Origin: Serratia sp. UGAL515B_01
GTDB lineage: Bacteria > Pseudomonadota > Gammaproteobacteria > Enterobacterales > Enterobacteriaceae
Assembly: GCF_033095805.1 (NCBI RefSeq)
Contig: NZ_CP109901.1
Span: forward strand, 806,001-870,000
DNA length: 64,000 bases
Reading direction: 5' to 3'
The notes below the pieces were generated by a model. That model made no database searches and was not told where the DNA came from. It saw only the letters and a program-made list of their open reading frames with translations. Made by a program: the position numbers and the translations under genes. Below, in pieces: positions 18,089 through 28,047 of the stretch (the first letter of the stretch is position 1; each line of letters begins with the position of its first letter).

Positions 18089-18910
18089 TTAAAACGATTT
18101 TTCCATTTCCTCTGCACGGGAAACAGCAGCCTGCATCGCTTTAGCAACGGTTTCTGGCAGTTGCCGTTCTTGGAATACGCGCAGCGCCTCTGCGGTGGTT
18201 CCCCCTTTAGAAGTGACCTGCTCACGTAGCGTCATCAACGAAATGTCCGGGTTCGCGGCGGCCAGTGCCGAAGCGCCGATTGCCGCCTGCTGAACCAGTT
18301 CCCGCGCAGTGTGGCTGCTAAAGCCCATCCGTTCGGCTTCCTGTTGCATGGCGTCCATAAACAGGAAAAAATAGGCTGGTGCGCTCCCTGCGGCGGCGAT
18401 GACCCCGTTAATACCGTTCTCGTCATCTACCCAACACACTTTACCCACTGAACTCATCAGGTCGCTGGTGTAATCGCGATCCTGCTGGGCGATCTGCGGA
18501 GGTGCATACAATCCACTCATCCCTTTACCGACCAGCGAGGGCGTATTGGGCATAATGCGCACTATATTTAATCCTTCCCCCAGCATTTGGTAGAAGCGGC
18601 TGACCAAAATACCGGCGGCGACCGACAACACCAGCTTGCCGGAAAAATCGACTTGCTCGTGCAGCGGTTGACAGACTTGTGCCATCAACTGGGGTTTTAC
18701 TGCCAGGACCACAACCTCAGCTTCCTGCGCACAGGCAACGTTGTCTGCGCTGCTGATGATTCCATAGTCAGCGGCCAGTGCATCACGGTTGTTTGACGAT
18801 GGTGCACAGACGCTAATCGATTTTGCGGGATAGCCACCGGCAACCAGCCCGGCAATGATCGCGCGTGCCATATTACCGGCACCAATAAAGGTAATTTTAC
18901 GGTGTTGCAT
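18089..18910 (-). CDS. proC: Pyrroline-5-carboxylate reductase ProC
   Basis: This 273-residue enzyme makes the last step of proline synthesis, reducing pyrroline-5-carboxylate with NAD(P)H. The Rossmann motif is ITFIGAGNMARAIIAGLV at the N-terminus. Other conserved parts are VVLAVKPQL, RIMPNTPSLVGKGMSGLY, and the dimer domain with GSAPAYFFLFMDAM and TSKGGTTAEALRVF. It follows yggS on the minus strand, the same pairing as in E. coli. Confidence 0.97.
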   Translation of the reverse strand: MQHRKITFIGAGNMARAIIAGLVAGGYPAKSISVCAPSSNNRDALAADYGIISSADNVACAQEAEVVVLAVKPQLMAQVCQPLHEQVDFSGKLVLSVAAGILVSRFYQMLGEGLNIVRIMPNTPSLVGKGMSGLYAPPQIAQQDRDYTSDLMSSVGKVCWVDDENGINGVIAAAGSAPAYFFLFMDAMQQEAERMGFSSHTARELVQQAAIGASALAAANPDISLMTLREQVTSKGGTTAEALRVFQERQLPETVAKAMQAAVSRAEEMEKSF

Positions 18911-18947
18911 TAAATTCCCCGTTGTTCGGTTGTTCCCGTCAGCCTGC

Positions 18948-18999
18948 GACTATACCCAGCGTCTTTCAAACTGTAACTCGAATTTTACTGGGTGTAGTC
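18948..18999. repeat. Short palindromic repeat overlapping yggS 3' end
   Basis: ACTATACCCAG and CTGGGTGTAGT are inverted arms around a core (TCAAACTGTAACTCGAATTT) that matches the ends of the larger ERIC-like repeats. It looks like a version with the centre deleted. The right arm supplies the last codons and stop of yggS. Confidence 0.65.
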
Positions 19000-19689
19000 A
19001 CGGGCGCCAAAAATTGCGGTGCCGATACGCACCATGGTGCTGCCTGCGGCTATTGCGGCAACCATATCGTCCGTCATACCCATCGAAAGCGTATCTACTT
19101 GTGGGGAGCAATGTTTAAGCGCCAGAAAAGCATCATGCATCTTGCGGAACACCACCAATTGGCGCTGATAATCATCTTCTGGTGCCGGAATCGCCATCAA
19201 CCCACGCAAAGTAATATTGGGCAATGCGGCAACGGCTGTAGCCAGCGCCGGTAGTTCGCTCAATACAATGCCAGATTTGCTCTGCTCATCACTAATGTTT
19301 ATCTGGATAAGTACGTTGAGTGGCGGCAGCCCTGACGGGCGCTGCTCGTTCAACCGTTGTGCAATACGCAGGCGGTCGATGGTATGACACCAGGCAAAAT
19401 GCTCTGCCACCAGTTTGCTTTTGTTGGATTGCAGCGGACCAATAAAGTGCCATTCCAAATCGGCACCTTCTGGCCGTTGGGCAAAATACTGGATCTTATC
19501 CACCCCTTCCTGCACATAATTTTCGCCGAAGGCGCGCTGACCAGCCGCGATGGCTTCTGCGATAGCTTCCACAGGTTTGGTTTTGCTGACTGCAAGCAAT
19601 ACCACCTCTTCTGGAAGTCGCTCGCAGCCTTGAGCTGCCGCATCAATACGACTCCTGACATTCTGCAGGCTTTGTTGAATAGTGTTCAT
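18985..19689 (-). CDS. yggS: PLP homeostasis protein YggS
   Basis: This 234-residue protein is the YggS/PLPBP family, a single-domain TIM barrel that binds pyridoxal phosphate and helps keep its level. The PLP lysine is in VLLAVSKTKPVEAI (about residue 36). Other motifs are FGENYVQEGVDKI, WHFIGPLQSNK and LSMGMTDDMVAAIAAGST. The final residues DYTQ are read from a palindromic repeat arm, whereas the E. coli protein ends with a different short tail. It is divergent from yggR. Confidence 0.96.
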   Translation of the reverse strand: MNTIQQSLQNVRSRIDAAAQGCERLPEEVVLLAVSKTKPVEAIAEAIAAGQRAFGENYVQEGVDKIQYFAQRPEGADLEWHFIGPLQSNKSKLVAEHFAWCHTIDRLRIAQRLNEQRPSGLPPLNVLIQINISDEQSKSGIVLSELPALATAVAALPNITLRGLMAIPAPEDDYQRQLVVFRKMHDAFLALKHCSPQVDTLSMGMTDDMVAAIAAGSTMVRIGTAIFGARDYTQ

Positions 19690-19709
19690 GGCTAACCTGG
19701 GAGATTGAA

Positions 19710-20702
19710 ATGGATATCGATGAATTTGTGGCGCTTAGTGTAAAGCATAATGCTTCCGATCTGCATCTTTGTACCGGATATTTACCGATGCTACGTATTG
19801 ATGGTGAACTTCTGGCCGTGGAACAAGGGGAAGTCGTCTCGCAGCAGCAGATGACCACATGGTGCAGTTCATTGTTGACTCAGAGTATGTTGCAGCAGTT
19901 GCGACAGGTCGGACAACTCGATTTGGCGTTGGTAATGGCACAAGGGGTACGCCTACGCGCCAATTTCTTCTTGCAGAACGCGGGCATCTCGGTGGCGTTG
20001 CGCAGGATCACCAGCCAGTGCCCAACGTTGGCCGAATTGGCTGCTCCAGAGATCATTCCGTTGCTTGTGCAGCGAGAAGATGGCTTGATATTGGTGACCG
20101 GAGCTACCGGCAGCGGAAAATCTACCACGCTGGCAGCAATGATCGATTTTATTAATCAGCACCAGCGCCGCCATATTCTTACGCTGGAAGATCCGATCGA
20201 ATTTATCCATCGCAGCCAGCACTCACTGATTCAGCAACGTGAGCTGGGAAGAGACACCCACAGTTTCGATGAGGCCCTTCGGGCCGCATTGCGCGAAGAT
20301 CCTGACGTGATCCTGTTGGGAGAACTGCGTGATACCACCACCATTCGGCTTGCGCTAACGGCTGCAGAAACCGGCCACCTGGTATTGGCCACTCTGCATA
20401 CTCGCAGTGCACCCCAGGCGGTAGAGCGGCTGGTGGATGTTTTCCCAGCCGAAGAAAAACCTTATATTCGAGCACAGTTGGCAAACAGTTTGCAGGCAGT
20501 TGTTGCACAGAAATTGTTGAGTAAACCTGGCGGTGGGCGGACCGCTATTTACGAGGTCCTTACTGCAACGTCTGCGGTGAGTAGCATGATCCGTGAAGGA
20601 AAAACGCATCAGTTGGCCAGCGTATTGCAGACGGGGGCACAGTCGGGCATGCAAACTTTTGAGCAAGGGTTGAGGCAGCGGGTGGCGCAGGGAATATTAT
20701 AG
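19710..20702 (+). CDS. yggR: PilT-like type IV pilus retraction ATPase YggR
   Basis: This 330-residue protein belongs to the PilT family of secretion ATPases. It has the N-terminal domain (residues 1-95), then Walker A GATGSGKSTTLAAM, the Asp box TLEDPIEF, Walker B PDVILLGELRD and the His box GHLVLATLHTRSA. In PilT it powers pilus retraction; no pilus genes are in this window, and in E. coli yggR is an orphan next to yggS, as here. It could serve DNA uptake or a distant pilus. Confidence 0.93.
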   Translation: MDIDEFVALSVKHNASDLHLCTGYLPMLRIDGELLAVEQGEVVSQQQMTTWCSSLLTQSMLQQLRQVGQLDLALVMAQGVRLRANFFLQNAGISVALRRITSQCPTLAELAAPEIIPLLVQREDGLILVTGATGSGKSTTLAAMIDFINQHQRRHILTLEDPIEFIHRSQHSLIQQRELGRDTHSFDEALRAALREDPDVILLGELRDTTTIRLALTAAETGHLVLATLHTRSAPQAVERLVDVFPAEEKPYIRAQLANSLQAVVAQKLLSKPGGGRTAIYEVLTATSAVSSMIREGKTHQLASVLQTGAQSGMQTFEQGLRQRVAQGIL

Positions 20703-20746
20703 GCCACTTTTGTTTTCACTTTTAATCAGTCGTTTGGCATGGGCGG

Positions 20747-21169
20747 TTAGCTCGGATGTTGTTCGAACCAACTTTCCAGAATAACCACCGCAGAAGCCGA
20801 ATCGACGCTGCCTTTATCAAGCGCGCGGAAACCGCCACGGTCAAACAAATGTGAGCGGGCTTCTACCGTGCTCAGACGCTCATCATGCAAGGCAATCTGT
20901 ACGCCAAAACGACCATGGATGCGGTTAGCAAACTTGCGTGCCCGTTCAGTTAACGGTTGCTCGGTGCCGTCCATATTCAGTGGCAGACCGACCACAATCA
21001 GGTCTGGCTGCCACTCTTTTAACAGGCGTTCGATTTTTTGCCAGTCAGGTGTGCCATCCTGAGCTTTAAAGGCTGCGAGTGCGCGTGCGGTGCCGGTAAT
21101 CTCCTGACCGATCGCAACACCGATGCTTTTAGTGCCAAAGTCGAAGGCGATAATAGTACGGTTGCTCAT
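20747..21169 (-). CDS. ruvX: Holliday junction resolvase RuvX (YqgF)
   Basis: This 140-residue protein has the RNase H-like fold of the YqgF/RuvX family, linked to pre-16S rRNA 5'-end processing and reported as a Holliday junction resolvase. Conserved motifs: [15 protein letters not shown] (catalytic Asp), [16 protein letters not shown] and DERLSTVEA, then the final acidic [11 protein letters not shown]. It overlaps the yqgE stop (ATGA), so the two are translationally coupled. Confidence 0.96.
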   Translation of the reverse strand: MSNRTIIAFDFGTKSIGVAIGQEITGTARALAAFKAQDGTPDWQKIERLLKEWQPDLIVVGLPLNMDGTEQPLTERARKFANRIHGRFGVQIALHDERLSTVEARSHLFDRGGFRALDKGSVDSASAVVILESWFEQHPS

Positions 21170-21732
21170 CAGGCGTGCCCTGCATGGTTGGCAATGCTAC
21201 GAATATCAATGCCTAGACGTTTTGCTGCTTCATACCAGCGGTTGGCGATGGGAGTATGGAATAGAATATGGGTATCCGCTTCAGTGGTTAGCCAAGCGTT
21301 TTCCAGAACTTCTTGTTCCAGTTGACCGGGCCCCCAGCCTGCGTAGCCTAGCGCAACCAGAACATCTCCCGGTTGTTCCGGCGTGCCGAGCGTTTCAAGC
21401 ACGTCTTTTGATGTAGTAATCATGACGTCTGTTGATATCAGGATACTGGAAGCAAACCCTTTTCTGGGGGTATGCAAAATAAAACCGCGATCGTCGGCTA
21501 ATGGGCCTCCACCAAACACCGGTTTATCCAGTTTGATGGACAAGTCACGTGGCGAAGGCTCGATTTTGAGTTTGCTCAACACCGTCTCAACGTTGAAATG
21601 TTCCACAGGTTTATTGATCACAAGCCCCATAGCGCCATCTTCAGTATGTTCGCAAACATAAATCACCGAACGCTTGAAGCGTGGATCTTCCATTCCAGGC
21701 ATGGCAATAAGGAAGTGATGCTGTAAATTCAT
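21169..21732 (-). CDS. yqgE: UPF0301/DUF179 protein YqgE
   Basis: This 187-residue protein is the YqgE family, of unknown function and always near ruvX and gshB. I start at ATG 21732 ([20 protein letters not shown]), which matches the E. coli protein end to end; a longer frame to 21768 adds 12 unrelated residues. Conserved core: [20 protein letters not shown] and [13 protein letters not shown]. Confidence 0.95.
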   Translation of the reverse strand: MNLQHHFLIAMPGMEDPRFKRSVIYVCEHTEDGAMGLVINKPVEHFNVETVLSKLKIEPSPRDLSIKLDKPVFGGGPLADDRGFILHTPRKGFASSILISTDVMITTSKDVLETLGTPEQPGDVLVALGYAGWGPGQLEQEVLENAWLTTEADTHILFHTPIANRWYEAAKRLGIDIRSIANHAGHA

Positions 21733-21807
21733 ATTGTTATACAAGGCTATCATTGGTAGGGAGGTCAAATCCGATTCCCTCTCCCGCAGGAGAGGGGGCG
21801 CGTCTGC

Positions 21808-22758
21808 TTACTTCGCAGCCAGACGTTTTTCAATCGCATCCATTAGCATACCCGTGATCGATACCGGAAAAGCGGCTTCAATTTCACGGGCGCAGGTTGG
21901 ACTGGTGACGTTAATTTCAGTAAGGCGATCGCCGATCACGTCCAGACCAACAAAAATCAACCCTTTATCTTTTAGCGTTGGGGCGACAGCTCGGGCGATT
22001 TTCCAGTCGCTTTCACTCAATGGGCGAGCTTCACCACGGCCACCGGCAGCCAGATTACCCCGGGTTTCTCCTTGTGCTGGAATACGCGCCAGACAGTAAG
22101 GTACGGGTTCACCATCCACCACCAGAATACGTTTATCGCCTTCCTTGATGGCAGGCAGGAAGTTTTGTGCCATACAGAAACGGCTACCGTGCTCAGTCAG
22201 GGTTTCGATAATTACCGAAAGGTTCGGGTCGTCTTGCTTCACGCGGAAAATAGAAGCGCCACCCATGCCATCCAGTGGCTTGAGGATAATATCGCCGTGC
22301 TGCTGGTGGAACTTGCGGATATGTGCTGCGCTGCGGCTGACCAGAGTGTCTGGTGTCAGTTCTGGGAACCAGGCGGTGAACAGCTTTTCGTTACAGTCGC
22401 GCAAGCTTTGCGGCTTATTGACCACCAGCGTACCTTTAATTTCCGCACGCTCCAGAATATAAGTTGTATAAATATATTCAGTGTCAAACGGTGGATCCTT
22501 ACGCATCAGGATCACATCCAGATCCTGCAATGCCAAGTCTTGCTCACTGCCAAAAGTGTACCAGCTCTCTTTATCTTCTTTCACGCTCAACAGGCGGGTA
22601 CGGGCACGGCCATCACCGGCATGCAGATAGAGATCGTTCATCTCCATATAGTGCAGTTCCCAGCCACGGCGCTGCGCTTCGAGCAGCATGGCGAAACTGG
22701 TATCTTTCTTGATATTGATGGATGCGATAGGGTCCATCACAATGCCAAGCTTAATCAT
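21808..22758 (-). CDS. gshB: Glutathione synthetase GshB
   Basis: This 316-residue ATP-grasp enzyme joins gamma-glutamylcysteine and glycine to make glutathione. The N-terminal domain begins IKLGIVMDPIASINIKKDTS. The ATP-grasp part includes DIILKPLDGMGGASIFRV, the loop IPAQGETRGNLAAGGRGEA and VGLDVIGDRLTEINVTSPTC. It lies in the conserved rsmE-gshB-yqgE-ruvX row on the minus strand. Confidence 0.98.
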   Translation of the reverse strand: MIKLGIVMDPIASINIKKDTSFAMLLEAQRRGWELHYMEMNDLYLHAGDGRARTRLLSVKEDKESWYTFGSEQDLALQDLDVILMRKDPPFDTEYIYTTYILERAEIKGTLVVNKPQSLRDCNEKLFTAWFPELTPDTLVSRSAAHIRKFHQQHGDIILKPLDGMGGASIFRVKQDDPNLSVIIETLTEHGSRFCMAQNFLPAIKEGDKRILVVDGEPVPYCLARIPAQGETRGNLAAGGRGEARPLSESDWKIARAVAPTLKDKGLIFVGLDVIGDRLTEINVTSPTCAREIEAAFPVSITGMLMDAIEKRLAAK

Positions 22759-22790
22759 CTCTTCTCCTTACGAACCTGTAAAACTGGTTC

Positions 22791-23522
22791 TTAGCCTAGA
22801 TCGCCGAAACGTACCTGCAGGGCGGTAATTGCGGTGAGTGCGGTGGTTTCTGTACGCAAAACGCGTGGCCCTAACAGGATATCAGTAAATCCATAACCTG
22901 TGGTCATCGCAATTTCATCGGCAGATAATCCTCCCTCTGGCCCGATCAGTAAACGCACGTGTTTTACGGGCAACGGTAACGTATTAATACTTTGCTCAGC
23001 TCGCGGATGCAGGTTCAACTTCAGGCTGTCGTCCAGCTCTGCGCACCAGCTTGCCAATGGCATTGCTTCGCGAATTTCCGGGATACGGTTGCGGCCACAT
23101 TGCTCACAGGCAGCGATGGCTATTTTTTGCCACTGCTGTAATTTTTTCGCTAACCGTTCGCCGGTAAGAGAGACACCACAGCGTTCTGAAAACAGCGGGG
23201 TGATGATATTAACACCCAACTCAATGGATTTCTGGATGGTAAACTCCATCTTTTCGCCCCGTGAGATCACTTGACCAAGATGTAAATTGAGCGGTGATTC
23301 GCGATCTTCCCATTGCCCGGTGCCGACGCGAACGTGCACGCTTTTTTTATCCACTTGAATGATTTCGGCCTCAAAGATCTGATTGCTGCCGTCGAACAGT
23401 TGCAATGCCTGCCCGGCGTTCATTCGAAGCACTCGGCCAACATGATTGGCTGCATCCTCGCTCAATGCGATTTCTGCACTGGCATCTAAAGGGGCCGGAT
23501 GGTAAATGCGGGGTATACGCAT
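22791..23522 (-). CDS. rsmE: 16S rRNA m3U1498 methyltransferase RsmE
   Basis: This 243-residue SPOUT methyltransferase modifies U1498 of 16S rRNA. I start at ATG 23522 ([20 protein letters not shown]), giving the same length as E. coli RsmE; the longer frame to 23675 runs into endA. The N-terminal PUA-like domain is followed by the trefoil knot with [14 protein letters not shown] and [16 protein letters not shown]. It is followed by gshB 32 bases on. Confidence 0.97.
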   Translation of the reverse strand: MRIPRIYHPAPLDASAEIALSEDAANHVGRVLRMNAGQALQLFDGSNQIFEAEIIQVDKKSVHVRVGTGQWEDRESPLNLHLGQVISRGEKMEFTIQKSIELGVNIITPLFSERCGVSLTGERLAKKLQQWQKIAIAACEQCGRNRIPEIREAMPLASWCAELDDSLKLNLHPRAEQSINTLPLPVKHVRLLIGPEGGLSADEIAMTTGYGFTDILLGPRVLRTETTALTAITALQVRFGDLG

Positions 23523-23590
23523 AATGTTTGTCAAATCCTGGCTTGATGGGACGGTACTGCCTGTGGGCAGCGCTAAATATTCATAGTAGG

Positions 23591-24289
23591 TCAGCCCTTT
23601 CGCTGCTGACAAGCTTGTTGAACATAAGGGTTGTGATTCCCTTGAACCACGGCGATGCGTGCTTCTCGTTGGCATTCCCAGTTACTGACGGGATACTGTC
23701 GATCCCAGGCGTCAAATAGCTGTGTTTGCTGGCGTGAAAGCTTCAACTGGTAGCGATCGCGTATGTAGAAGTAGGTTCTGGCGATAGTCCCTCGTGCTTG
23801 AACGGGGGGCTCAGCTTGCTTATTCTTGAAATCCACTTTCATCGGGCATTGTCCATACTGGCCTTCCCCACCACGCCATTGGCTGTACATAAAGTTATTG
23901 CGATCGCCGTTTACTTCGCCGATGGCAGGTTGCAAGTTGTGTAAATCGGTTTCTATTTGCCGATAAAATGGATCTTTGTTGCAGTTCTTACGTCCGCCAT
24001 CTTGCCAGCACTGTAGCTGATGACCGAACTGCCAGGCAGGGACCACATGCTCCCATTCAATACGCGCGGCACGTTGGGCATTTTTGCGTACCTGATAACC
24101 GCAGCTGTTGAGGTCAGGTATCCCTTTTTTTCCCTGCCAGTTGATCTTGCAGCCGCAGTAAAAGCTGCCAGGTGCATCCTGATTAATTTTGGCGGCAGCG
24201 GCCTTAGCCTGTGAGAAATTATTGATGCCTTGCGCTAAAGCGCTGTTAGTGGCTGTCAGTAGTGCAATTAACAAAATTTTGCGATGCAT
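23591..24289 (-). CDS. endA: Endonuclease I (EndA), periplasmic
   Basis: This 232-residue nuclease cuts double-stranded DNA in the periplasm. I start at ATG 24289, which begins a Sec signal peptide ([19 protein letters not shown]). The endonuclease I domain has [19 protein letters not shown] with the metal-binding His, and [20 protein letters not shown]. Paired cysteines ([13 protein letters not shown]) fit an oxidised periplasmic protein. It stands between sprT and rsmE as in E. coli. Confidence 0.96.
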   Translation of the reverse strand: MHRKILLIALLTATNSALAQGINNFSQAKAAAAKINQDAPGSFYCGCKINWQGKKGIPDLNSCGYQVRKNAQRAARIEWEHVVPAWQFGHQLQCWQDGGRKNCNKDPFYRQIETDLHNLQPAIGEVNGDRNNFMYSQWRGGEGQYGQCPMKVDFKNKQAEPPVQARGTIARTYFYIRDRYQLKLSRQQTQLFDAWDRQYPVSNWECQREARIAVVQGNHNPYVQQACQQRKG

Positions 24290-24409
24290 ATTCCAAAAAC
24301 TCGAAATTGGCAAAGCACGCAGGGTAGTGGAAGTTACTGGCAGTATCAAATATCAAAATATTTTTATTACAGGCGGTTGCAGCGCAGGGCGAAGTAGGAA
24401 ACTTTTTGG

Positions 24410-24922
24410 TTAGTCGTTTCCGTTGGCGAGGAAATGCAACTTTTCGCCACATTGACGGCAGCGGTATTCACTTTCGCCGCGCAGTACCCGGTTATGGCGG
24501 CGCACGGTCAGGTGATGTTGTTGGCAGGCACAACGATAAGGGAAGGTTTTGCTCTGTACAGAGCTGATTTCAAACTGATGTGTACGGCTGGCTGAAACTT
24601 GCAGTACGTGCTCCATCATCCAGCGCCATTCGTTGCCATGGGGTGGCACACGACCAAACTGGCGGAATACCAGTAGGTGAGCCAGCTCATGTGGTACAAC
24701 CTCGTCGATGAACGGCTGTTGATTCTCTATCAATAATACCGGGTTGAGGCGGATCTCCCAGGCTTGCAGCCAAGCCGTGCCCGCGCTGGTGCCGCGTTGC
24801 TGGTAGACGATCTTTGGCTCTGGAAATTCGAGGGCAAAGTGTTGTTGCGCCAAATAGAGTTTGGCTCGTAGGCAGCGCATTACTGCCTGTTGCAGTGCTA
24901 TGGGGATTCGTACTTTATTCAT
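24410..24922 (-). CDS. sprT: SprT family zinc metalloprotein
   Basis: This 170-residue protein has the zincin motif [10 protein letters not shown] (HExxH-like, His-Glu-x-x-His) and a C-terminal zinc ribbon ([20 protein letters not shown]). The family resembles the protease part of eukaryotic Spartan, but the cellular role in bacteria is unclear. I start at ATG 24922 ([19 protein letters not shown]) to match E. coli SprT; upstream ATGs at 24958 and 24928 are less likely. It heads the sprT-endA-rsmE-gshB-yqgE-ruvX row. In E. coli the next gene is galP, but here it is fumA. Confidence 0.94.
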   Translation of the reverse strand: MNKVRIPIALQQAVMRCLRAKLYLAQQHFALEFPEPKIVYQQRGTSAGTAWLQAWEIRLNPVLLIENQQPFIDEVVPHELAHLLVFRQFGRVPPHGNEWRWMMEHVLQVSASRTHQFEISSVQSKTFPYRCACQQHHLTVRRHNRVLRGESEYRCRQCGEKLHFLANGND

Positions 24923-25052
24923 GGGCATTAGCTTAAGCAACGGCGCAACGGCTGGCAAAAGAAAATTAACCCACCACCGGAGCGGTTATTTTCCCACAAT
25001 GATAACTCGGTCGAGTCACCTGGATTGTAATCAATGTGTTAACTGCGGGATA

Positions 25053-25152
25053 ATATACCTGTCAGACTTCAGGTTGTCTGTACGTTGGTTTTGCCTTTTA
25101 TCCTGGTTACAGGCTTGCCGTCTACATGCAACTCGAATTATTTATAGTATAA
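25053..25152. repeat. Palindromic intergenic repeat (ERIC-like family)
   Basis: The left end (TATACCTGTCAGACTTCAGG) and right end (GCAACTCGAATTATTTATAG then TATA) form an imperfect inverted repeat of the same family as the element after yggT. It lies in the 450-base gene-free gap between sprT and fumA. The rest of that gap (25153-25372) should hold the fumA promoter, but I see no clear hexamers or operator. Confidence 0.7.
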
Positions 25153-25372
25153 GCCGTGCAAGACGAGCCCAAAGCACAGTTTTTAACGGGCGAGGCCAGA
25201 AAAACGCCATCTGAGTTAAGTCTCTATATAAAATGCAGTTATTTTGCGATTTAGCGCAATAACCGGTTACTTGAAAGTACGTAAGGTGTGTGAAGTTTTT
25301 TTGACGCAGCGTACCCCGAGCACGCTAAGTAAGTGTGAATTTAACGCAGCTGATGTTGCAAGTGAGAGATCA

Positions 25373-27019
25373 ATGTCGAATAAACCGTTCCATTATCAAG
25401 ATCCGTTCCCGCTGAAGAAAGATGAGACTGAATACTACCTGCTAAGCCGTGACCATGTTTCCGTCAGCGAATTTGCAGGCCAGGAAATCCTCAAAGTTGA
25501 TCCGCAAGCCCTCACCCTTCTCGCCCAGCATGCTTTTCACGACGCCTCATTTATGCTGCGTCCCGCACACCAGCAGCAGGTGGCTGATATTCTCGCCGAT
25601 CCAGAAGCCAGCGAGAACGACAAGTACGTTGCGCTGCAATTTTTGCGTAACTCAGAAATCGCCGCCAAGGGTATTTTGCCAACCTGCCAGGATACTGGCA
25701 CTGCGATCATTGTTGGCAAGAAGGGGCAGCGTGTCTGGACCGGTGGTGGCGACGAGGAAGCGCTGTCTCGCGGCGTGTACAACACCTTTATTGAAGACAA
25801 CCTGCGCTACTCGCAAAACGCCGCGCTGGATATGTACAAAGAGGTGAACACCGGTAGTAACCTGCCTGCACAGATCGACCTGTATAGCGTTGATGGTGAA
25901 GAGTATAAATTCCTGTGTATTGCCAAAGGCGGGGGTTCAGCCAACAAAACCTATCTTTATCAAGAGACTAAAGCGCTGCTGTCACCGGGTAAATTAAAAG
26001 ACTACCTGGTCGACAAGATGCGTACTCTGGGGACGGCCGCTTGCCCACCGTACCATATTGCTTTTGTTATCGGAGGGACTTCTGCAGAGGCTACCCTGAA
26101 AACAGTGAAGCTGGCTTCAACCAAATACTATGATGGTCTGCCGACCGAAGGTAACGAGCATGGTCAGGCGTTCCGCGATGTGGTATTGGAGCAAGAGTTG
26201 CTGAAAGAGGCTCAGAACCTGGGGCTGGGTGCACAGTTTGGAGGTAAATACTTTGCGCATGATGTTCGAGTGGTGCGTTTACCTCGCCATGGTGCATCCT
26301 GCCCGGTAGGCATGGGAGTTTCCTGTTCTGCCGATCGTAACATCAAAGGCAAGATCAACCGCGAAGGCATCTGGTTGGAAAAACTGGAACATAATCCTGG
26401 TAAATATATTCCGCAGGAGCTGCGTCAGGCTGGGGAAGGCGAGGCGGTTAAGGTGGATCTTAACCGCCCGATGTCAGAGATCTTAAAGCAACTGTCACAA
26501 TACCCGGTTTCAACCCGACTTTCCCTGAGTGGCACCATTATAGTTGGGCGTGATATTGCGCACGCCAAGTTGAAAGAGCGGCTGGAGCGTGGCGAAGGTT
26601 TACCGCAATACGTGAAAGACCATCCAATCTATTACGCTGGTCCAGCTAAAACGCCTGAAGGTTATGCTTCGGGTTCCCTTGGGCCGACCACGGCAGGGCG
26701 TATGGACTCTTATGTCGATTTGTTGCAGTCGCACGGTGGCAGTATGATCATGCTGGCCAAGGGTAACCGCAGTCAGCAGGTAACGGATGCTTGCCACAAA
26801 CATGGTGGTTTCTACTTGGGCAGTATCGGTGGTCCGGCGGCGGTGCTGGCACAGCAAAGCATTAAGAGCCTGGAGTGTGTGGAATATCCTGAATTGGGTA
26901 TGGAAGCGATTTGGAAAATTGAAGTGGAAGATTTCCCTGCGTTCATTCTGGTGGATGACAAAGGCAATGACTTCTTCCAGAAGATCCAGCAATCACAATG
27001 CACACGCTGTGTGAAGTAA
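25373..27019 (+). CDS. fumA: Class I fumarate hydratase FumA
   Basis: This 548-residue iron-sulfur fumarase converts fumarate to malate in the TCA cycle. I start at ATG 25373 ([18 protein letters not shown]), giving the normal FumA length; the longer frame to 25244 adds 43 unlike residues. The N-terminal fumarase domain contains [11 protein letters not shown] and [14 protein letters not shown], then [14 protein letters not shown] (cluster cysteines). The C-terminal domain starts after residue about 350 and has [20 protein letters not shown]. The neighbours (sprT and a molybdenum hydroxylase cluster) differ from E. coli. Confidence 0.97.
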   Translation: MSNKPFHYQDPFPLKKDETEYYLLSRDHVSVSEFAGQEILKVDPQALTLLAQHAFHDASFMLRPAHQQQVADILADPEASENDKYVALQFLRNSEIAAKGILPTCQDTGTAIIVGKKGQRVWTGGGDEEALSRGVYNTFIEDNLRYSQNAALDMYKEVNTGSNLPAQIDLYSVDGEEYKFLCIAKGGGSANKTYLYQETKALLSPGKLKDYLVDKMRTLGTAACPPYHIAFVIGGTSAEATLKTVKLASTKYYDGLPTEGNEHGQAFRDVVLEQELLKEAQNLGLGAQFGGKYFAHDVRVVRLPRHGASCPVGMGVSCSADRNIKGKINREGIWLEKLEHNPGKYIPQELRQAGEGEAVKVDLNRPMSEILKQLSQYPVSTRLSLSGTIIVGRDIAHAKLKERLERGEGLPQYVKDHPIYYAGPAKTPEGYASGSLGPTTAGRMDSYVDLLQSHGGSMIMLAKGNRSQQVTDACHKHGGFYLGSIGGPAAVLAQQSIKSLECVEYPELGMEAIWKIEVEDFPAFILVDDKGNDFFQKIQQSQCTRCVK

Positions 27020-27030
27020 CACTGAATAGT

Positions 27031-27051
27031 GGCCGTCCGATTCGGGCGGCC
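27031..27051. terminator. Hairpin between convergent fumA and xdhC-like genes
   Basis: GGCCGTCCG and CGGGCGGCC form a 9-bp stem with one G-U pair and an ATT loop, 12 bases after the fumA stop. The T-run is weak (TAATTT), so termination efficiency is uncertain. It lies between two converging genes. Confidence 0.5.
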
Positions 27052-27055
27052 TAAT

Positions 27056-28039
27056 TTATGCGTGATGTTCTTCTCGGTTCTGATTTTTGTGTTGCACAAT
27101 ATCGGCCATTACGGCTAGTGCAATCTCTGCTGGAGTTTTACTGCCGAGCGCTAGCCCGATGGGGGCATGTATTCGCGCGAGATCCTGAGAAGTGAATTCT
27201 GCAATCTGTTGCAATCGTTGAAGGCGGCGCTCGCTGTTCCGTTGTGATCCCATTGCACCAATGTAAAACGCTGGCGTGTAGATAGCCTCCATCAATGTTA
27301 AATCATCCATACGGGGATCGTGGGTTAGCGCGACAACCGCAGTGTTGGCGTGGCAACCATCTTCTTCAATGAATTTAGCCGGAAACTGACGCACCAAAGT
27401 GATGTTGGGTTTGAGCTGGTTGGCAAAGTTATCCAACGCTTCTGGGCGGTTTTCGCAGACCAGCACCTCGAAGCCAAGGGCGTTGGCAAAATCGGCACAA
27501 AATAGAGCAACGCTAGAAAGCCCGGCAACCAGTAGCCTGGGTGCTGCGGCGATATGCAAGACGATTTCCTGCTGGTCACGTATCACCTGAGTGGTACTGG
27601 CGAAGTGAGCGGTAGTCAAATTGTTACAGGCATTGGGTAAGGTCAAACGCTTGATCAGCGCATGGTGCCCAGTCAGCGCTCTTTCAAGAGTACGCATGTA
27701 ATTGGTGCTGTGATCCCCAACGGGGAGGTGTTCTATCAGCACATCCAACACGCCGTCACAGGGGAGTGCAACATCGGGAGTCAGCCCACCAGCGCCGTAC
27801 CGGATGACCTGGCTAGCTGCCTGATAGTCACCCTTGGCAAGACGGCGCAGAAAATCCTCCTCCACGCAGCCACCAGAGAGTGAACCACAATACTTTCCGT
27901 CGATGGTTGCCACCATCAGTGCTCCCGGGGAGCGGGGAGATGAACCGTAGGTGTCCAGCACGGTACACAGCCACACTGCCTGCTGTTGTTCTAGCCAGTT
28001 TATCGCTTGTCTGACTACCGATATATCAAGGTGTTGCAT
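27056..28039 (-). CDS. XdhC/CoxI family molybdenum cofactor insertion protein
   Basis: This 327-residue protein resembles XdhC, the chaperone that binds and sulfurates molybdopterin and inserts it into xanthine-dehydrogenase-type enzymes. The XdhC_CoxI domain spans residues about 10-80 (TVLDTYGSSPRSPGALMVAT, GKYCGSLSGGCVEEDFL). The C-terminal Rossmann domain has VALTHDPRMDDLTL and AFYIGAMGSQRNSERRLQRL, and the end IALAVMADIVQHKNQ is typical. It is 8 bases after the MocA-like gene and divergent from the enzyme subunits, so it is the dedicated maturation factor. Confidence 0.9.
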   Translation of the reverse strand: MQHLDISVVRQAINWLEQQQAVWLCTVLDTYGSSPRSPGALMVATIDGKYCGSLSGGCVEEDFLRRLAKGDYQAASQVIRYGAGGLTPDVALPCDGVLDVLIEHLPVGDHSTNYMRTLERALTGHHALIKRLTLPNACNNLTTAHFASTTQVIRDQQEIVLHIAAAPRLLVAGLSSVALFCADFANALGFEVLVCENRPEALDNFANQLKPNITLVRQFPAKFIEEDGCHANTAVVALTHDPRMDDLTLMEAIYTPAFYIGAMGSQRNSERRLQRLQQIAEFTSQDLARIHAPIGLALGSKTPAEIALAVMADIVQHKNQNREEHHA

Positions 28040-28047
28040 GAATTAAT